64,000 bases of DNA from contig NZ_OX352321.1 in NCBI RefSeq assembly GCF_947090775.1, positions 4,154,001-4,218,000 of the forward strand. Reading direction: 5' to 3'. Position 1 is the stretch's first letter. Every line of letters starts with the position of its first letter. The notes beneath the pieces are model-generated. The model did no database searches and had not been told where the DNA came from. It worked only from the letters and a program-made list of their open reading frames with translations. This DNA comes from Pseudarthrobacter sp. MM222 (lineage in GTDB: Bacteria; Actinomycetota; Actinomycetes; Actinomycetales; Micrococcaceae). Shown here piece by piece: positions 52,623 through 60,842 of the stretch. A program made the position numbers and the translations under genes.

Positions 52623-52851
52623 GGTGTCCTTCAAGGGCGGGTGGGCGGATACTATCCCGAATTGAAATCCTAGCCGGAGATGCCTGCGTAACTTAGGCAG
52701 CGGGGCCGCCGATCATGGACGTTCGCGCGCCCGCCTCACTAAACTGGCCATGTTTATGTACTGGAGCGTGCCGGGCTTTTTCGGATAGCCGGCCGGAGCC
52801 TGACCGGATCAGCCGGACAGGCTGCGCTCCGGACACGGGAAGCGGGGGCAT

Positions 52852-53091
52852 ATGACCGAACCACAGGAAAACTACTCAGCCGAGGCAGAGGCGTCCAGCA
52901 CGGACCCACACGACTGGGGACGGGCGATGGCGCTGGCAGTCACCCGGCTGGCTGAGCAGCTGGCACCTGAGGACAGCGAGGACATCCATGCCTCGCTCGT
53001 GGGAAAGGACCTGCACCTCAAGATCCGGGACGACGACTCGGGAGTCACCATCACCGTGTCCACCGCGCCCGTCAAAGACCGGGAGGACTGA
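52852..53091 (+). CDS. Small acidic hypothetical protein
   Basis: The 79-residue product is acidic. It has a predicted helix (RAMALAVTRLAEQLA) followed by a beta-rich part (DLHLKIRDDDSGVTITVSTAPV). ATG 52852 follows a GGGGG-type site. No family is recognised. It ends 3 bp from convergent pcaR. Confidence 0.55.
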   Translation: MTEPQENYSAEAEASSTDPHDWGRAMALAVTRLAEQLAPEDSEDIHASLVGKDLHLKIRDDDSGVTITVSTAPVKDRED

Positions 53092-53094
53092 CGG

Positions 53095-53910
53095 TCAGCG
53101 CCCGCCGGTGAGGTCCGCGGAGATGAGTTCCGCCGTCGCCACGGCGGCCCTCCGCACCGACTCCAGGTAGGCGTCCGGGTCCGGCTGCGCGGCCACTGAC
53201 TGGGCCTGGAGCGAGACGTTGATCGCGGCGACCACCTTCGGTCCGTCGTGGACCGGAGCCGCGACGGACATCAGGCCCAACTCGAGTTCCTGGTTCAGCA
53301 GGCACCAGCCCTGCGCACGGACTGCTGCCAGCTCCGCCAGCAGCTCCGCGCGGGTCCCGATGGCCCGCGGGGTCAGCGGGCGGATTTCGGCGACGGCGAG
53401 GTATTGCTCCAGCTCGGCGGCCGGAAGGGCCGCGAGCAGGACGCGGCCCATTGAGGTCGCGTAGGCCGGGAACCGGGTTCCCACGGTGATGCCGACCGTC
53501 ATGATCCGACGGGTCGAGACGCGGGCGACATACGCGATGTCCGTCCCCTCCAGCACTGCGGCAGACGTTGACTCGCCGAGCTGAAGCGATAATTCCTCAA
53601 GGTGCGGCTGCGCGAGTTGCGGCAGGGACAGCCCGGAGAGGTAGGCGTAGCCCAGTTGCAGCACCTTGGCCGTCAGCGCGAAGATCTTCCCGTCGGTGCG
53701 GACGTACCCAAGTTCAACGAGGGTGTACAGGAATCGCCGGGCGGTGGCCCGGGTCAGATCCGTCCGGGCCGCCACCTCTGTGAGGGTCATTTTCGGATGG
53801 TCCGTGTCAAAGGCCCGGATCACCGCCAGCCCGCGCGCCAGCGACTGCACATACTGGTCGCTGGCCGCGGGGGCGGCGCCGCGCCGGGCTCCGCTTGCTG
53901 CCTCAATCAT
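53095..53910 (-). CDS. pcaR: IclR family regulator of protocatechuate genes (PcaR-like)
   Basis: The 271-residue protein matches the PcaR/PcaU group, with YVQSLARGLAVIRAFDTDHPKMTLTEVAARTDLTRATARRFLYTL containing the helix-turn-helix. The effector domain has RRIMTVGITVGTRFPAYATSMGRVLLA. PcaR proteins respond to 3-oxoadipate or protocatechuate. It is the last gene of the pca operon, 50 bp after pcaJ, and has its own possible -10 box (TAGAGT) in that gap, so separate expression is possible. Confidence 0.88.
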   Translation of the reverse strand: MIEAASGARRGAAPAASDQYVQSLARGLAVIRAFDTDHPKMTLTEVAARTDLTRATARRFLYTLVELGYVRTDGKIFALTAKVLQLGYAYLSGLSLPQLAQPHLEELSLQLGESTSAAVLEGTDIAYVARVSTRRIMTVGITVGTRFPAYATSMGRVLLAALPAAELEQYLAVAEIRPLTPRAIGTRAELLAELAAVRAQGWCLLNQELELGLMSVAAPVHDGPKVVAAINVSLQAQSVAAQPDPDAYLESVRRAAVATAELISADLTGGR

Positions 53911-53960
53911 TTCTGCCCCTCATGGTCTCGCAACACTCTATCCGCGGGACAGTCGTGTGT

Positions 53961-54656
53961 TCAGCTTCCAGCGGTGCTTCCGACGGCGGCGGCGGCCTTG
54001 AGCGGGATTGGCACCATCGCCTGCAGCTCCTCGAGGGTGCAGCCGAACGTTTCGCGGACCTCGACGCCGTCGGGCCCGGTAAGGAACACCGCTTTGTCCG
54101 TGTACACGCGGGTCACGCAGCCGATCCCGGTCAGCGGGTAGGTGCAGGCCTCTACGATCTTGGACGCGCCCTCGCGGGTCAGCAGCGTCATCATCACGAA
54201 CACGTCCTTGGCTCCGGTGGCCAGGTCCATGGCGCCACCCACTGCCGGGATGGCATCCGGCGCTCCGGTGTGCCAGTTGGCGAGGTCGCCGGTGGCGGAG
54301 ACCTGGAAGGCGCCGAGGACGCAGATGTCCAGGTGCCCGCCGCGCATGATCGCGAAGGAGTCGGCGTGATGGAAGTAGGACGCCCCTGGCAGTTCCGTCA
54401 CCGGGATCTTGCCGGCGTTGATGAGGTCGCCGTCGATCTGCTCCCCGGCGGCTTCCGGGCCCATGCCGAGCATGCCGTTTTCGGTGTGGAGCGTGATGTT
54501 CTGCTCCGGCTCGAGGTAGTTGGAGACCAGGGTGGGCTGGCCGATCCCGAGGTTCACGAACGAGCCTGGCGTGATGTCCCGGGCCACGAGGCGGGCGAGG
54601 TCGTCGCGGCCCAGCGGCGCCGCGCTGGTCTGGATCGATGCTGTCTGGATGCTCAT
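53961..54656 (-). CDS. pcaJ: 3-Oxoadipate CoA-transferase subunit B
   Basis: The 231-residue beta subunit has the family I CoA-transferase pattern NLGIGQPTLVSNYL and the catalytic glutamate in LHTENGMLGMGP. It pairs with PcaI to move CoA from succinyl-CoA to 3-oxoadipate. Its ATG lies one base after the pcaI stop, so the subunits are coupled. pcaR follows. Confidence 0.94.
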   Translation of the reverse strand: MSIQTASIQTSAAPLGRDDLARLVARDITPGSFVNLGIGQPTLVSNYLEPEQNITLHTENGMLGMGPEAAGEQIDGDLINAGKIPVTELPGASYFHHADSFAIMRGGHLDICVLGAFQVSATGDLANWHTGAPDAIPAVGGAMDLATGAKDVFVMMTLLTREGASKIVEACTYPLTGIGCVTRVYTDKAVFLTGPDGVEVRETFGCTLEELQAMVPIPLKAAAAVGSTAGS

Positions 54657-54657
54657 C

Positions 54658-55317
54658 TCAGGCCACCTTCACAATGCTGTTGACGTAGATTCCGGGGGTC
54701 ACGATGTTCTCCGGGTCGAGGCTGCCGGTGGGGACAATCTCGGACACCTGGACCACGGTGTGTTTAGCGGCTGCGGCCATGATCGGACCGAAGTTCCGGG
54801 CGGTCTTGCGGTAGACGAGGTTTCCCTTGCCGTCGGCCCTGAGCGCCTTGATCAGGGCGACGTCGGCGTGGATGGGGGTCTCGAAGACCTGGCCGCGGCC
54901 GTCCAGGATCCGGGTTTCCTTGCCCTCGGCCAGCATGGTCCCGTAGCCGGTGGGCGTGAAGAACCCGCCGATCCCGGCGCCGGCGGCACGGATCCGCTCC
55001 GCCAGGTTGCCCTGCGGGACGAGTTCGAGCTCGATCTCGCCTGCCTTGTACCTGGCATCGAAGTGCCAGGAGTCGGACTGCCGCGGGAAGGAGCAGATCA
55101 TCTTCTTCACCCGGCCCTCCTTGATCAGCAGCGCCAGGCCCTGGTCGCCCTGCCCGGCGTTGTTGTTGACCACGGTCAGGTCCGTCGCGCCGCAGTCCAT
55201 CAGGGCATCGATGAGTTCGAACGGCTGGCCGGCGTTGCCGAAGCCGCCGATCATCACGGTGGAGCCGTCCTTGATGCCGGCGACGGCCTCGCCGACGCTC
55301 TCAACAAAATTCAGCAT
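54658..55317 (-). CDS. pcaI: 3-Oxoadipate CoA-transferase subunit A
   Basis: The 219-residue alpha subunit has SVGEAVAGIKDGSTVMIGGFGNAGQP at the N-terminus, the CoA-transferase glycine-rich signature, and GAGIGGFFTPTGYGT in the middle. It forms the heteromeric transferase with PcaJ. It starts 3 bp after pcaF, in the order pcaF-pcaI-pcaJ. Confidence 0.94.
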   Translation of the reverse strand: MLNFVESVGEAVAGIKDGSTVMIGGFGNAGQPFELIDALMDCGATDLTVVNNNAGQGDQGLALLIKEGRVKKMICSFPRQSDSWHFDARYKAGEIELELVPQGNLAERIRAAGAGIGGFFTPTGYGTMLAEGKETRILDGRGQVFETPIHADVALIKALRADGKGNLVYRKTARNFGPIMAAAAKHTVVQVSEIVPTGSLDPENIVTPGIYVNSIVKVA

Positions 55318-55320
55318 GTC

Positions 55321-56529
55321 CTAGCCCTTTCCTGTGGTGGATGATGCGGTGACGTTCTCAAGGACCACGGCCAGGCCCTGCCCCACGCCGATGCAGATTG
55401 CCGCGACGCCCCAGCGCTGACCGGAGGCCTGCAGGCTGCGGGCCAGGGTGCCGAGGATCCGGCCGCCCGAGGCGCCCAGCGGGTGGCCCATCGCGATCGC
55501 GCCGCCGTGCCGGTTCACGATGGAGGGGTCGATCCCCCAGGCGTTGATGCAGGCCAGCGACTGCGCGGCGAAGGCCTCGTTGAGCTCGACGGCGCCCACC
55601 TGGTCCCAGCCGATGCCCGCCTTGGCGAGGGCCTTGTTCGCGGCCTCCACCGGGGCGTAGCCAAAGAACTGGGGATCGTTGGCGTGCGCGCCGCGGCCCG
55701 CGATCCGGGCCAGCGGTTCCATTCCCAGCAGCCCGGCGGCGTTCTCGGATCCGAGCCAGGCCGCTGAAGCGCCGTCGGAGAGCGGGGAGGCGTTCCCGGC
55801 GGTGACGGTGCCGTTCTCGGTCCGGAACACGGTCTTGAGCCCGGCAAGCTTCTCGGCCGAGGACCCGGCGCGGATGCCCTCGTCCCGGGTGAGGTCCGTC
55901 CCGGGGACCACGGTGACGAGGTTGTCGTAGAAACCCTCGTCCCAGGCCGCGGCGGCGAGGTTGTGCGAGTTGGCGGAGAACTCGTCCTGCGCCTCGCGGG
56001 TCACCCCGTACTTTTCGCGGAGCCGCTCGGTGGCCTCGCCCAGGGAGATGGTCCACTCCGGGCGCATGGCCTTGTTCACCAGCCGCCAGCCCAGCGTGGT
56101 CGAGGCCAGCGTCAGGTCCCCGGCCGGGTAGGGCTTCTCGGTCTTGGGCAGCACCCAGGGCGCCCGGGACATGGATTCGGCCCCGCCGACCAGCATGAGC
56201 TCGGCGTCGCCGGTGTTGATCTGGCGGGAGGCGATGATCGCGGCGTCCAGGGAGGATCCGCAGAGCCGGTTGACGGTGGTGCCGGGGATGGAGACCGGCA
56301 GGCCCGCGAGCAGCGTGCCCATCCGGGCGACGTTGCGGTTTTCCTCGCCGGCTCCGTTGGCGTTGCCGAACACCACCTCGTCGACCCGCTCGGCGTCGAG
56401 CTTCGGGGCGCGCTGCACGATCGCACCGATCACATGCGCGGCAAGATCATCCGGGCGGACGGCCGCGAGGCCGCCGCCGAACTTGCCGAACGGGGTCCGC
56501 ACGGCATCGTAAAGGTAAGCCTGGTTCAT
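55321..56529 (-). CDS. pcaF: 3-Oxoadipyl-CoA thiolase
   Basis: The 402-residue thiolase cleaves 3-oxoadipyl-CoA to acetyl-CoA and succinyl-CoA. The active Cys lies in NRLCGSSLDA near residue 90, the His in VNRHGGAIAMGHPLGASGGR, and the second Cys in AAICIGVGQGLA near 385. I chose ATG 56529, which overlaps the pcaC stop by 4 bp (ATGA); longer in-frame readings run antiparallel to nothing but overlap pcaC in another frame. This is the final step of the pathway. Confidence 0.95.
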   Translation of the reverse strand: MNQAYLYDAVRTPFGKFGGGLAAVRPDDLAAHVIGAIVQRAPKLDAERVDEVVFGNANGAGEENRNVARMGTLLAGLPVSIPGTTVNRLCGSSLDAAIIASRQINTGDAELMLVGGAESMSRAPWVLPKTEKPYPAGDLTLASTTLGWRLVNKAMRPEWTISLGEATERLREKYGVTREAQDEFSANSHNLAAAAWDEGFYDNLVTVVPGTDLTRDEGIRAGSSAEKLAGLKTVFRTENGTVTAGNASPLSDGASAAWLGSENAAGLLGMEPLARIAGRGAHANDPQFFGYAPVEAANKALAKAGIGWDQVGAVELNEAFAAQSLACINAWGIDPSIVNRHGGAIAMGHPLGASGGRILGTLARSLQASGQRWGVAAICIGVGQGLAVVLENVTASSTTGKG

Positions 56530-56996
56530 GGCGTGCTGTCCTTTTCTGAGGAGTCCGTTGCGTCGGCGCCCCTTGCGTCGTTGTCCATGGCGCGGAACAC
56601 CTCCTGGGCGGTCTTGAAGGCGGTGTTGGCGGAGGGGACCCCGCAGTAGATGGCGGTCTGCAGCAGGATTTCCTTGATCTCGTCCCTGCTCAGGCCGTTG
56701 GTGGTGGCGGCGCGGATATGCATGGCCAGTTCTTCCCAGTGCCCGTGGGCCACCATGGCGGTGATGGTGACGGCGGAGCGCATCTGCCGGGTCAGGCCGG
56801 GCCGGGTCCAGATCCCGCCCCAGGCGATCCGGGTGATCATGTCCTGGAAGTCCTCGGTGAAGTCGTCCTTGGCGGCGTTGGCGCGGTCCACGTGCGCGGC
56901 GCCGAGCACCTCGCGGCGGACCACCATGCCGCCGTCGTAGATTTCCTTGCTGGTCGCATCGGGCTGGACCACGCCGTTCCTTTCCGGGCCGGTCAC
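56526..56996 (-). CDS. pcaC: 4-Carboxymuconolactone decarboxylase
   Basis: The 156-residue protein carries the AhpD/CMD fold: VLGAAHVDRANAAKDDFTEDFQDMITRIAWGGIWTRPGL, then GLSRDEIKEILLQTAIYCGVPSANTAF. It decarboxylates 4-carboxymuconolactone to the enol-lactone. It starts at GTG 56996, which overlaps the pcaD stop (GTGA). In many actinobacteria pcaD and pcaC are fused as pcaL; here they are separate but overlap by 4 bp. Confidence 0.92.
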   Translation of the reverse strand: MTGPERNGVVQPDATSKEIYDGGMVVRREVLGAAHVDRANAAKDDFTEDFQDMITRIAWGGIWTRPGLTRQMRSAVTITAMVAHGHWEELAMHIRAATTNGLSRDEIKEILLQTAIYCGVPSANTAFKTAQEVFRAMDNDARGADATDSSEKDSTP

Positions 56997-57811
56997 TTGT
57001 CGGCTCCCCGGGACTCGGTCCAGGTGATGAGGCTCCGCAGCAGCTCGGCTGCGTGGGCGGGTGCCTCGAACGGAGCCAGGTGTGCCACGCCCCCGAGGGT
57101 GACGGCATTCGCGGTGCCGCCGCCGGCGGTGATGCGCGCCGCGATCTCCTCGGCGAACGACGGCGGTGCCACTATGTCCTCCGCGCCGGCCACGGCCTGG
57201 GTGGGGACCCGGATGCTGCCGAGTTCGTCCCGGACGTCGAAGTCCGCCAGCGCTTCGCAGCAGAAGGCGTAGCTGAAGCGGTCGGCGTCGCGCAGCGCGT
57301 GCAGCAGGCGGCTGCTGCGCTCCGGCTCGCGTTCCATGTAGCCCGGGCCGAACCAGCGCTGCGCCGAGCCCTGGATCATCACCGGGGTGCCCTGGGTGCG
57401 CACAGTTTCGGCGCGCTCCAGCCAGCCCTCCGGGGTGCCGAGCTTTGCCCCGGAGCACTGCACGGACAGGCTCTTGAGCCGTTCGCCGTGCTTGATACCC
57501 AGTTGCAGTCCCGTGGCCCCGCCGAGGGAGACGCCGGCGTAGTGGAAACGCGCGCCCGGCGCGATCGAATCGACCAGCTCGACGACGGCGTCGGCCAGTT
57601 CCGCGACGCTGAAGGGTTCCACGGCGGCCGGTGAGATCCCGTGGCCGGGCAGGTCCCAGGCGACGACGTCGAGCTCGGCCCCCAGCAGCCCTCCCGCCTG
57701 GGTCCACAGGAACGTGGAGGTCCCCAGCGACGGGCCCACTACCAGGAGTGGCTTGTCCCCGAGGGGGCGCGGGGGCGACAGCAGGACTGCCTTGACTGTT
57801 GGTCTAGCCAC
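56993..57811 (-). CDS. pcaD: 3-Oxoadipate enol-lactonase
   Basis: The 272-residue alpha/beta hydrolase opens the enol-lactone to 3-oxoadipate, the point where the catechol and protocatechuate branches meet. It has the oxyanion region VVGPSLGTSTFLW, the nucleophile elbow YAGVSLGGATGLQLG, Asp in VAGAEDIVAP and the distal His in LGGVAHLAPFEAP. It overlaps pcaB by 8 bp and pcaC by 4 bp. No second pcaD is seen near the cat genes, so the cat branch depends on this one or on a copy elsewhere. Confidence 0.93.
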   Translation of the reverse strand: MARPTVKAVLLSPPRPLGDKPLLVVGPSLGTSTFLWTQAGGLLGAELDVVAWDLPGHGISPAAVEPFSVAELADAVVELVDSIAPGARFHYAGVSLGGATGLQLGIKHGERLKSLSVQCSGAKLGTPEGWLERAETVRTQGTPVMIQGSAQRWFGPGYMEREPERSSRLLHALRDADRFSYAFCCEALADFDVRDELGSIRVPTQAVAGAEDIVAPPSFAEEIAARITAGGGTANAVTLGGVAHLAPFEAPAHAAELLRSLITWTESRGADK

Positions 57812-59309
57812 GGAAAGCTCCGTTCAGGTCGGGGGTCGGTGGGGCGTCGGCCGTTCCGGCTGCGGCGCGGGCGTACTCGGGATAGGCCGCTAGGAGGCGG
57901 CGGGAGATCTCGGCGGCTTGGCCGAGGTAGTTTGCCGGGTCCAGCAGCTCCTCCAGCCGGGCGTCGGAGAGCTGCTCCGGCGGGACTGCGGCGCGGAGCA
58001 GCCGGCGGTATGTGGCGGCCTGCTCCCGGGCAGGGGCCTGGAGCGTCTGGTCCACCACGGCCTGCAGCCGCTGCTTCCCGTCGGCGCCGTTCTTGCCCGC
58101 GCCGTTGCCAGGCAGGAGTGGCGCAAGGGCGGCCGTGACGGCTTCGCTGAGCAGCAGCGGGCCGGCGAGGTCCAGGTTGCGGCGCATGGCGTCCGGGAAG
58201 ACCCGGAGGCCCTCGGTGAGTTCGCGGAGCTGCCCGGCGGCGCCCAGGGCGAGCCGGAGCAGCTGGCGGAGCGCCGGCCATTCGCTGTGCCAGGCACCGT
58301 CGGGGCGTTCGTCGTTGAAGTTGGCGGCGGCGAGGTGCAGCTGGGCTGCCTGCCCGGGGGCCTGCAGGGCGGCGCTACGGATGAGCACCGAGAGCACCGG
58401 GTTCTGTTTCTGCGGCATCGCCGAGGATCCTCCCCGGCCGGCGGCGCGCGGCTCGGCGACCTCGGCGACTTCGGGGCGGCTCAGGAACAGCACGTCGACG
58501 GCGATCTTGCCGGCGGCGTCGGTCACGGCGGCGAGGCCATCGCCCAGCGCGGTGACGGCGAGCCGGTTCGTGTGCCACGGCGCGGGGACGGGCGCAAGGC
58601 CCAGTCCGGCGGCCAGCCGGTCCGAAAGGTCAAAGGGCGTCACTGAGCTGCCGGCGGTCAGGACGGTGCCGGCAGCCAGGGTGCCGGCGGCTCCGCCGGT
58701 CTGCACGGGCAGTTCGAGAGTTTCCAGCCGGCGCCCGGCGGCGGCCAGTCCGGCGAACCACTGCGCGGCCTTTAGCCCGAAGGTGAAGGGCAGCGAGTGC
58801 TGGGTCAGGCTGCGGCCCACGCACAGCGTCTCCGCGTGCTGTTCCGCGAGGCCGGACAGCGCCGCCGACGTTGCGGTGAGCTCGCCGAGCAGCCGGCGGA
58901 TGGCGTCCCGGGCCAGCAGCATGAGGGCAGAGTCAAGCACATCCTGGCTGGTCAAGGACGTGTGGACGGCGCGGACGGCGCCGATTCCGGCCGTGTCCAG
59001 GGCCTTGACCTGCGCGCGGAGATCAGCGAGCAGCGGGATCACCGGATTGGCGCCACCCTGGGCGCGCACCGCGATGCCCGCGAGGTCATAGCGGCCTGCG
59101 TCCGCCGCCTCCGCAACCACCGCGGCTGAACCGGCCGGCACGAGGCCCGCCTCGTCCAGGACCGCGGCCCAGGCGGCCTCGACCCGGAGAATGGCGGCGA
59201 GCACCGCCCGGTCCCCGGTCAGCGCCGCTACCTCGGGCGACGCCGACACGGGACTCAGCAGGCCAAAGTCCCCCTGCAGGCCGGCGTCGCTGGTTTCAAA
59301 GGAGGTCAC
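57804..59309 (-). CDS. pcaB: 3-Carboxy-cis,cis-muconate cycloisomerase
   Basis: The 501-residue fumarase-superfamily enzyme lactonises 3-carboxymuconate. Signatures are VHTSLTSQDVLDSALML, GRSLTQHSLPFTFGLKAAQW and the mobile loop GRGGSSAMPQKQNPV with the catalytic Ser. At about 500 residues it is longer than the Pseudomonas enzyme (about 450), with a C-terminal Ala-rich extension. The start GTG 59309 overlaps the pcaG stop by 4 bp. Confidence 0.93.
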   Translation of the reverse strand: MTSFETSDAGLQGDFGLLSPVSASPEVAALTGDRAVLAAILRVEAAWAAVLDEAGLVPAGSAAVVAEAADAGRYDLAGIAVRAQGGANPVIPLLADLRAQVKALDTAGIGAVRAVHTSLTSQDVLDSALMLLARDAIRRLLGELTATSAALSGLAEQHAETLCVGRSLTQHSLPFTFGLKAAQWFAGLAAAGRRLETLELPVQTGGAAGTLAAGTVLTAGSSVTPFDLSDRLAAGLGLAPVPAPWHTNRLAVTALGDGLAAVTDAAGKIAVDVLFLSRPEVAEVAEPRAAGRGGSSAMPQKQNPVLSVLIRSAALQAPGQAAQLHLAAANFNDERPDGAWHSEWPALRQLLRLALGAAGQLRELTEGLRVFPDAMRRNLDLAGPLLLSEAVTAALAPLLPGNGAGKNGADGKQRLQAVVDQTLQAPAREQAATYRRLLRAAVPPEQLSDARLEELLDPANYLGQAAEISRRLLAAYPEYARAAAGTADAPPTPDLNGAFRG

Positions 59310-59872
59310 TTGGCGGCGCCCTCGAAGTCGAGGAACACGGTCTCGTCCTCGCCCTGGAGCCGGAGGTCCCAGGTGAGGCCGCCGTCGGCGTCGCGGCGGG
59401 CGATCAGGGTCCTGCGGCGGTCCGGCTCGAGGGCGGACAGCAGCGGATCCGCGGCCAGCGCCTCCTCGTTTTCCGGCAGGTAGATCCGGGTGAAGAGCCG
59501 GTTCATCAGGCCGCGGGCGAAGACGGCAACGGCGATGAACGGCGCCGCGCCCTCCTCCGTGGGGCCCGGGTTCACCGTCGTGAAGGTGAAGGCGCCGGTG
59601 TTGCCCACCGCGCTGCGGCCGAAGCCGGTGAACGTGTAGCCGTCCCGGACGAGGGAGCCGGTGCGCTGCGGAACCCGTCCGTCCGCGTCCGCCTGCCAGA
59701 TTTCCAGGATGGCGTCCGGGATCGGATGTCCGGCGCCGTCGTAGACGGTGCCCTGCAGCCGGATGGAGCCTGGCGCGCCGGGGGCCAGCAGCTCGCGGTC
59801 CTTGGCGTAGGGCAGGGCGTAGCCGTAGAACGGCCCGACGGTCTGGCCGGGGGTGGGGGTGAGTTTACTCAT
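59306..59872 (-). CDS. pcaG: Protocatechuate 3,4-dioxygenase alpha subunit
   Basis: The 188-residue intradiol subunit begins LTPTPGQTVGPFYGYALPY, and the beta-sandwich includes DAILEIWQADADGRV. It lacks the full set of iron ligands, as expected for the alpha chain, and pairs with PcaH. ATG 59872 overlaps the pcaH stop by 8 bp. Confidence 0.95.
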   Translation of the reverse strand: MSKLTPTPGQTVGPFYGYALPYAKDRELLAPGAPGSIRLQGTVYDGAGHPIPDAILEIWQADADGRVPQRTGSLVRDGYTFTGFGRSAVGNTGAFTFTTVNPGPTEEGAAPFIAVAVFARGLMNRLFTRIYLPENEEALAADPLLSALEPDRRRTLIARRDADGGLTWDLRLQGEDETVFLDFEGAAK

Positions 59873-60773
59873 CGTCGTCTCCTTCTGCGCCGAGTGCCTC
59901 GTTCTCTGTCCAGGTTCGCTTGGACCCGGTCAGGACGATGTCCCAGTTGTACGCCAGCGCCCATTCCGGCTTGGTCTGCTCGTGGTTGTAGGTCGCCACG
60001 AGCCGGTCCCGCGCGTCCTGGTCCACGATCGACTGGTAGATCGGGTCCAGCGGGAAGAGCTGGTCCCCGGGGAAGTACATCTGGGTGACGATCCGCTGGG
60101 TGAATTCCTGGCCGAACAGGGAGAAGTGGATGTGGGCCGGGCGCCAGGCGTTGAGGTGGTTCTTCCACGGGTAGGCACCGGGCTTGATCGTGGTGAAGCT
60201 GTACGAACCGTCCGCACCGGTGATGCAGCGGCCGACGCCGGTGAAGTTGGGGTCGATCGGGGCGGGGTGCTGGTCCCGTTTGTGGATGTAGCGGCCGGAG
60301 GAGTTGGCCTGCCAGATCTCAACGAGCTGCCCGGCCACGGGCCTGCCGTCGCCGTCGAGCACCCGGCCGGAGACGACGATGCGCTCACCCAGGGGTTCCC
60401 CGTTGTGCGCGATGGTGAGGTCCGATTCCAGGGCGTGCACATCCATGTGCCCGAAGGCCGGCGAGTGCAGCTCGATGGTCTCCGGGTCCGCGTGGTGCAG
60501 GTCCTTCGTCGGGTGCCGCAGGACGCTGCTGCGGTAGGGCGCGTAGTCCAGCCGGGGCTGCACCTCGGCCGGGGCGCCGTTCCTGACGGCCTGCGCGTAC
60601 GCGTCGGCGAGGGCCTTCATTTCGGCGCTTAGGTCCGCCTGGGACTCCGCGGCGGCGTCCAAGGCAGGGACAGCAATGGCGTGCGTCCTCGGTGCGGCCT
60701 CGGTGGCTCGATCGGACGTGTCCTCGGTGAGCGGGTCCGCGTTGTAGATCTCAACGTTGATCTCTTCAGGCAC
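59865..60773 (-). CDS. pcaH: Protocatechuate 3,4-dioxygenase beta subunit, with N-terminal extension
   Basis: The beta subunit holds the catalytic Fe(III) that opens protocatechuate to 3-carboxymuconate. Iron ligands are visible as Tyr in SGRYIHKRD, Tyr in GAYPWKNH and two His in RPAHIHFSLFG. The product is 302 residues, about 60 more than usual. The extra N-terminus is acidic and Ala-rich, and the normal fold begins near PRLDYAPYRSSVLRHP. The long form is supported by AAAGGAGG 6-7 nt before GTG 60773. An internal Met at residue 52 has no good ribosome site. Confidence 0.93.
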   Translation of the reverse strand: MPEEINVEIYNADPLTEDTSDRATEAAPRTHAIAVPALDAAAESQADLSAEMKALADAYAQAVRNGAPAEVQPRLDYAPYRSSVLRHPTKDLHHADPETIELHSPAFGHMDVHALESDLTIAHNGEPLGERIVVSGRVLDGDGRPVAGQLVEIWQANSSGRYIHKRDQHPAPIDPNFTGVGRCITGADGSYSFTTIKPGAYPWKNHLNAWRPAHIHFSLFGQEFTQRIVTQMYFPGDQLFPLDPIYQSIVDQDARDRLVATYNHEQTKPEWALAYNWDIVLTGSKRTWTENEALGAEGDDDE

Positions 60774-60842
60774 AGCAGCCTCCTTTCAGTGGGAATTGGT
60801 ACTGGACGGTTCGGCCAAATTGATTGGCTCAGGGCAATTGGC

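Noticed and set aside
56529-57108. N-terminal extension of pcaF by about 190 residues, and of pcaC to 57707
   Set aside because: The extensions run through pcaC and pcaD in other frames with no homology. The 4-bp ATGA and GTGA overlaps give the natural starts.
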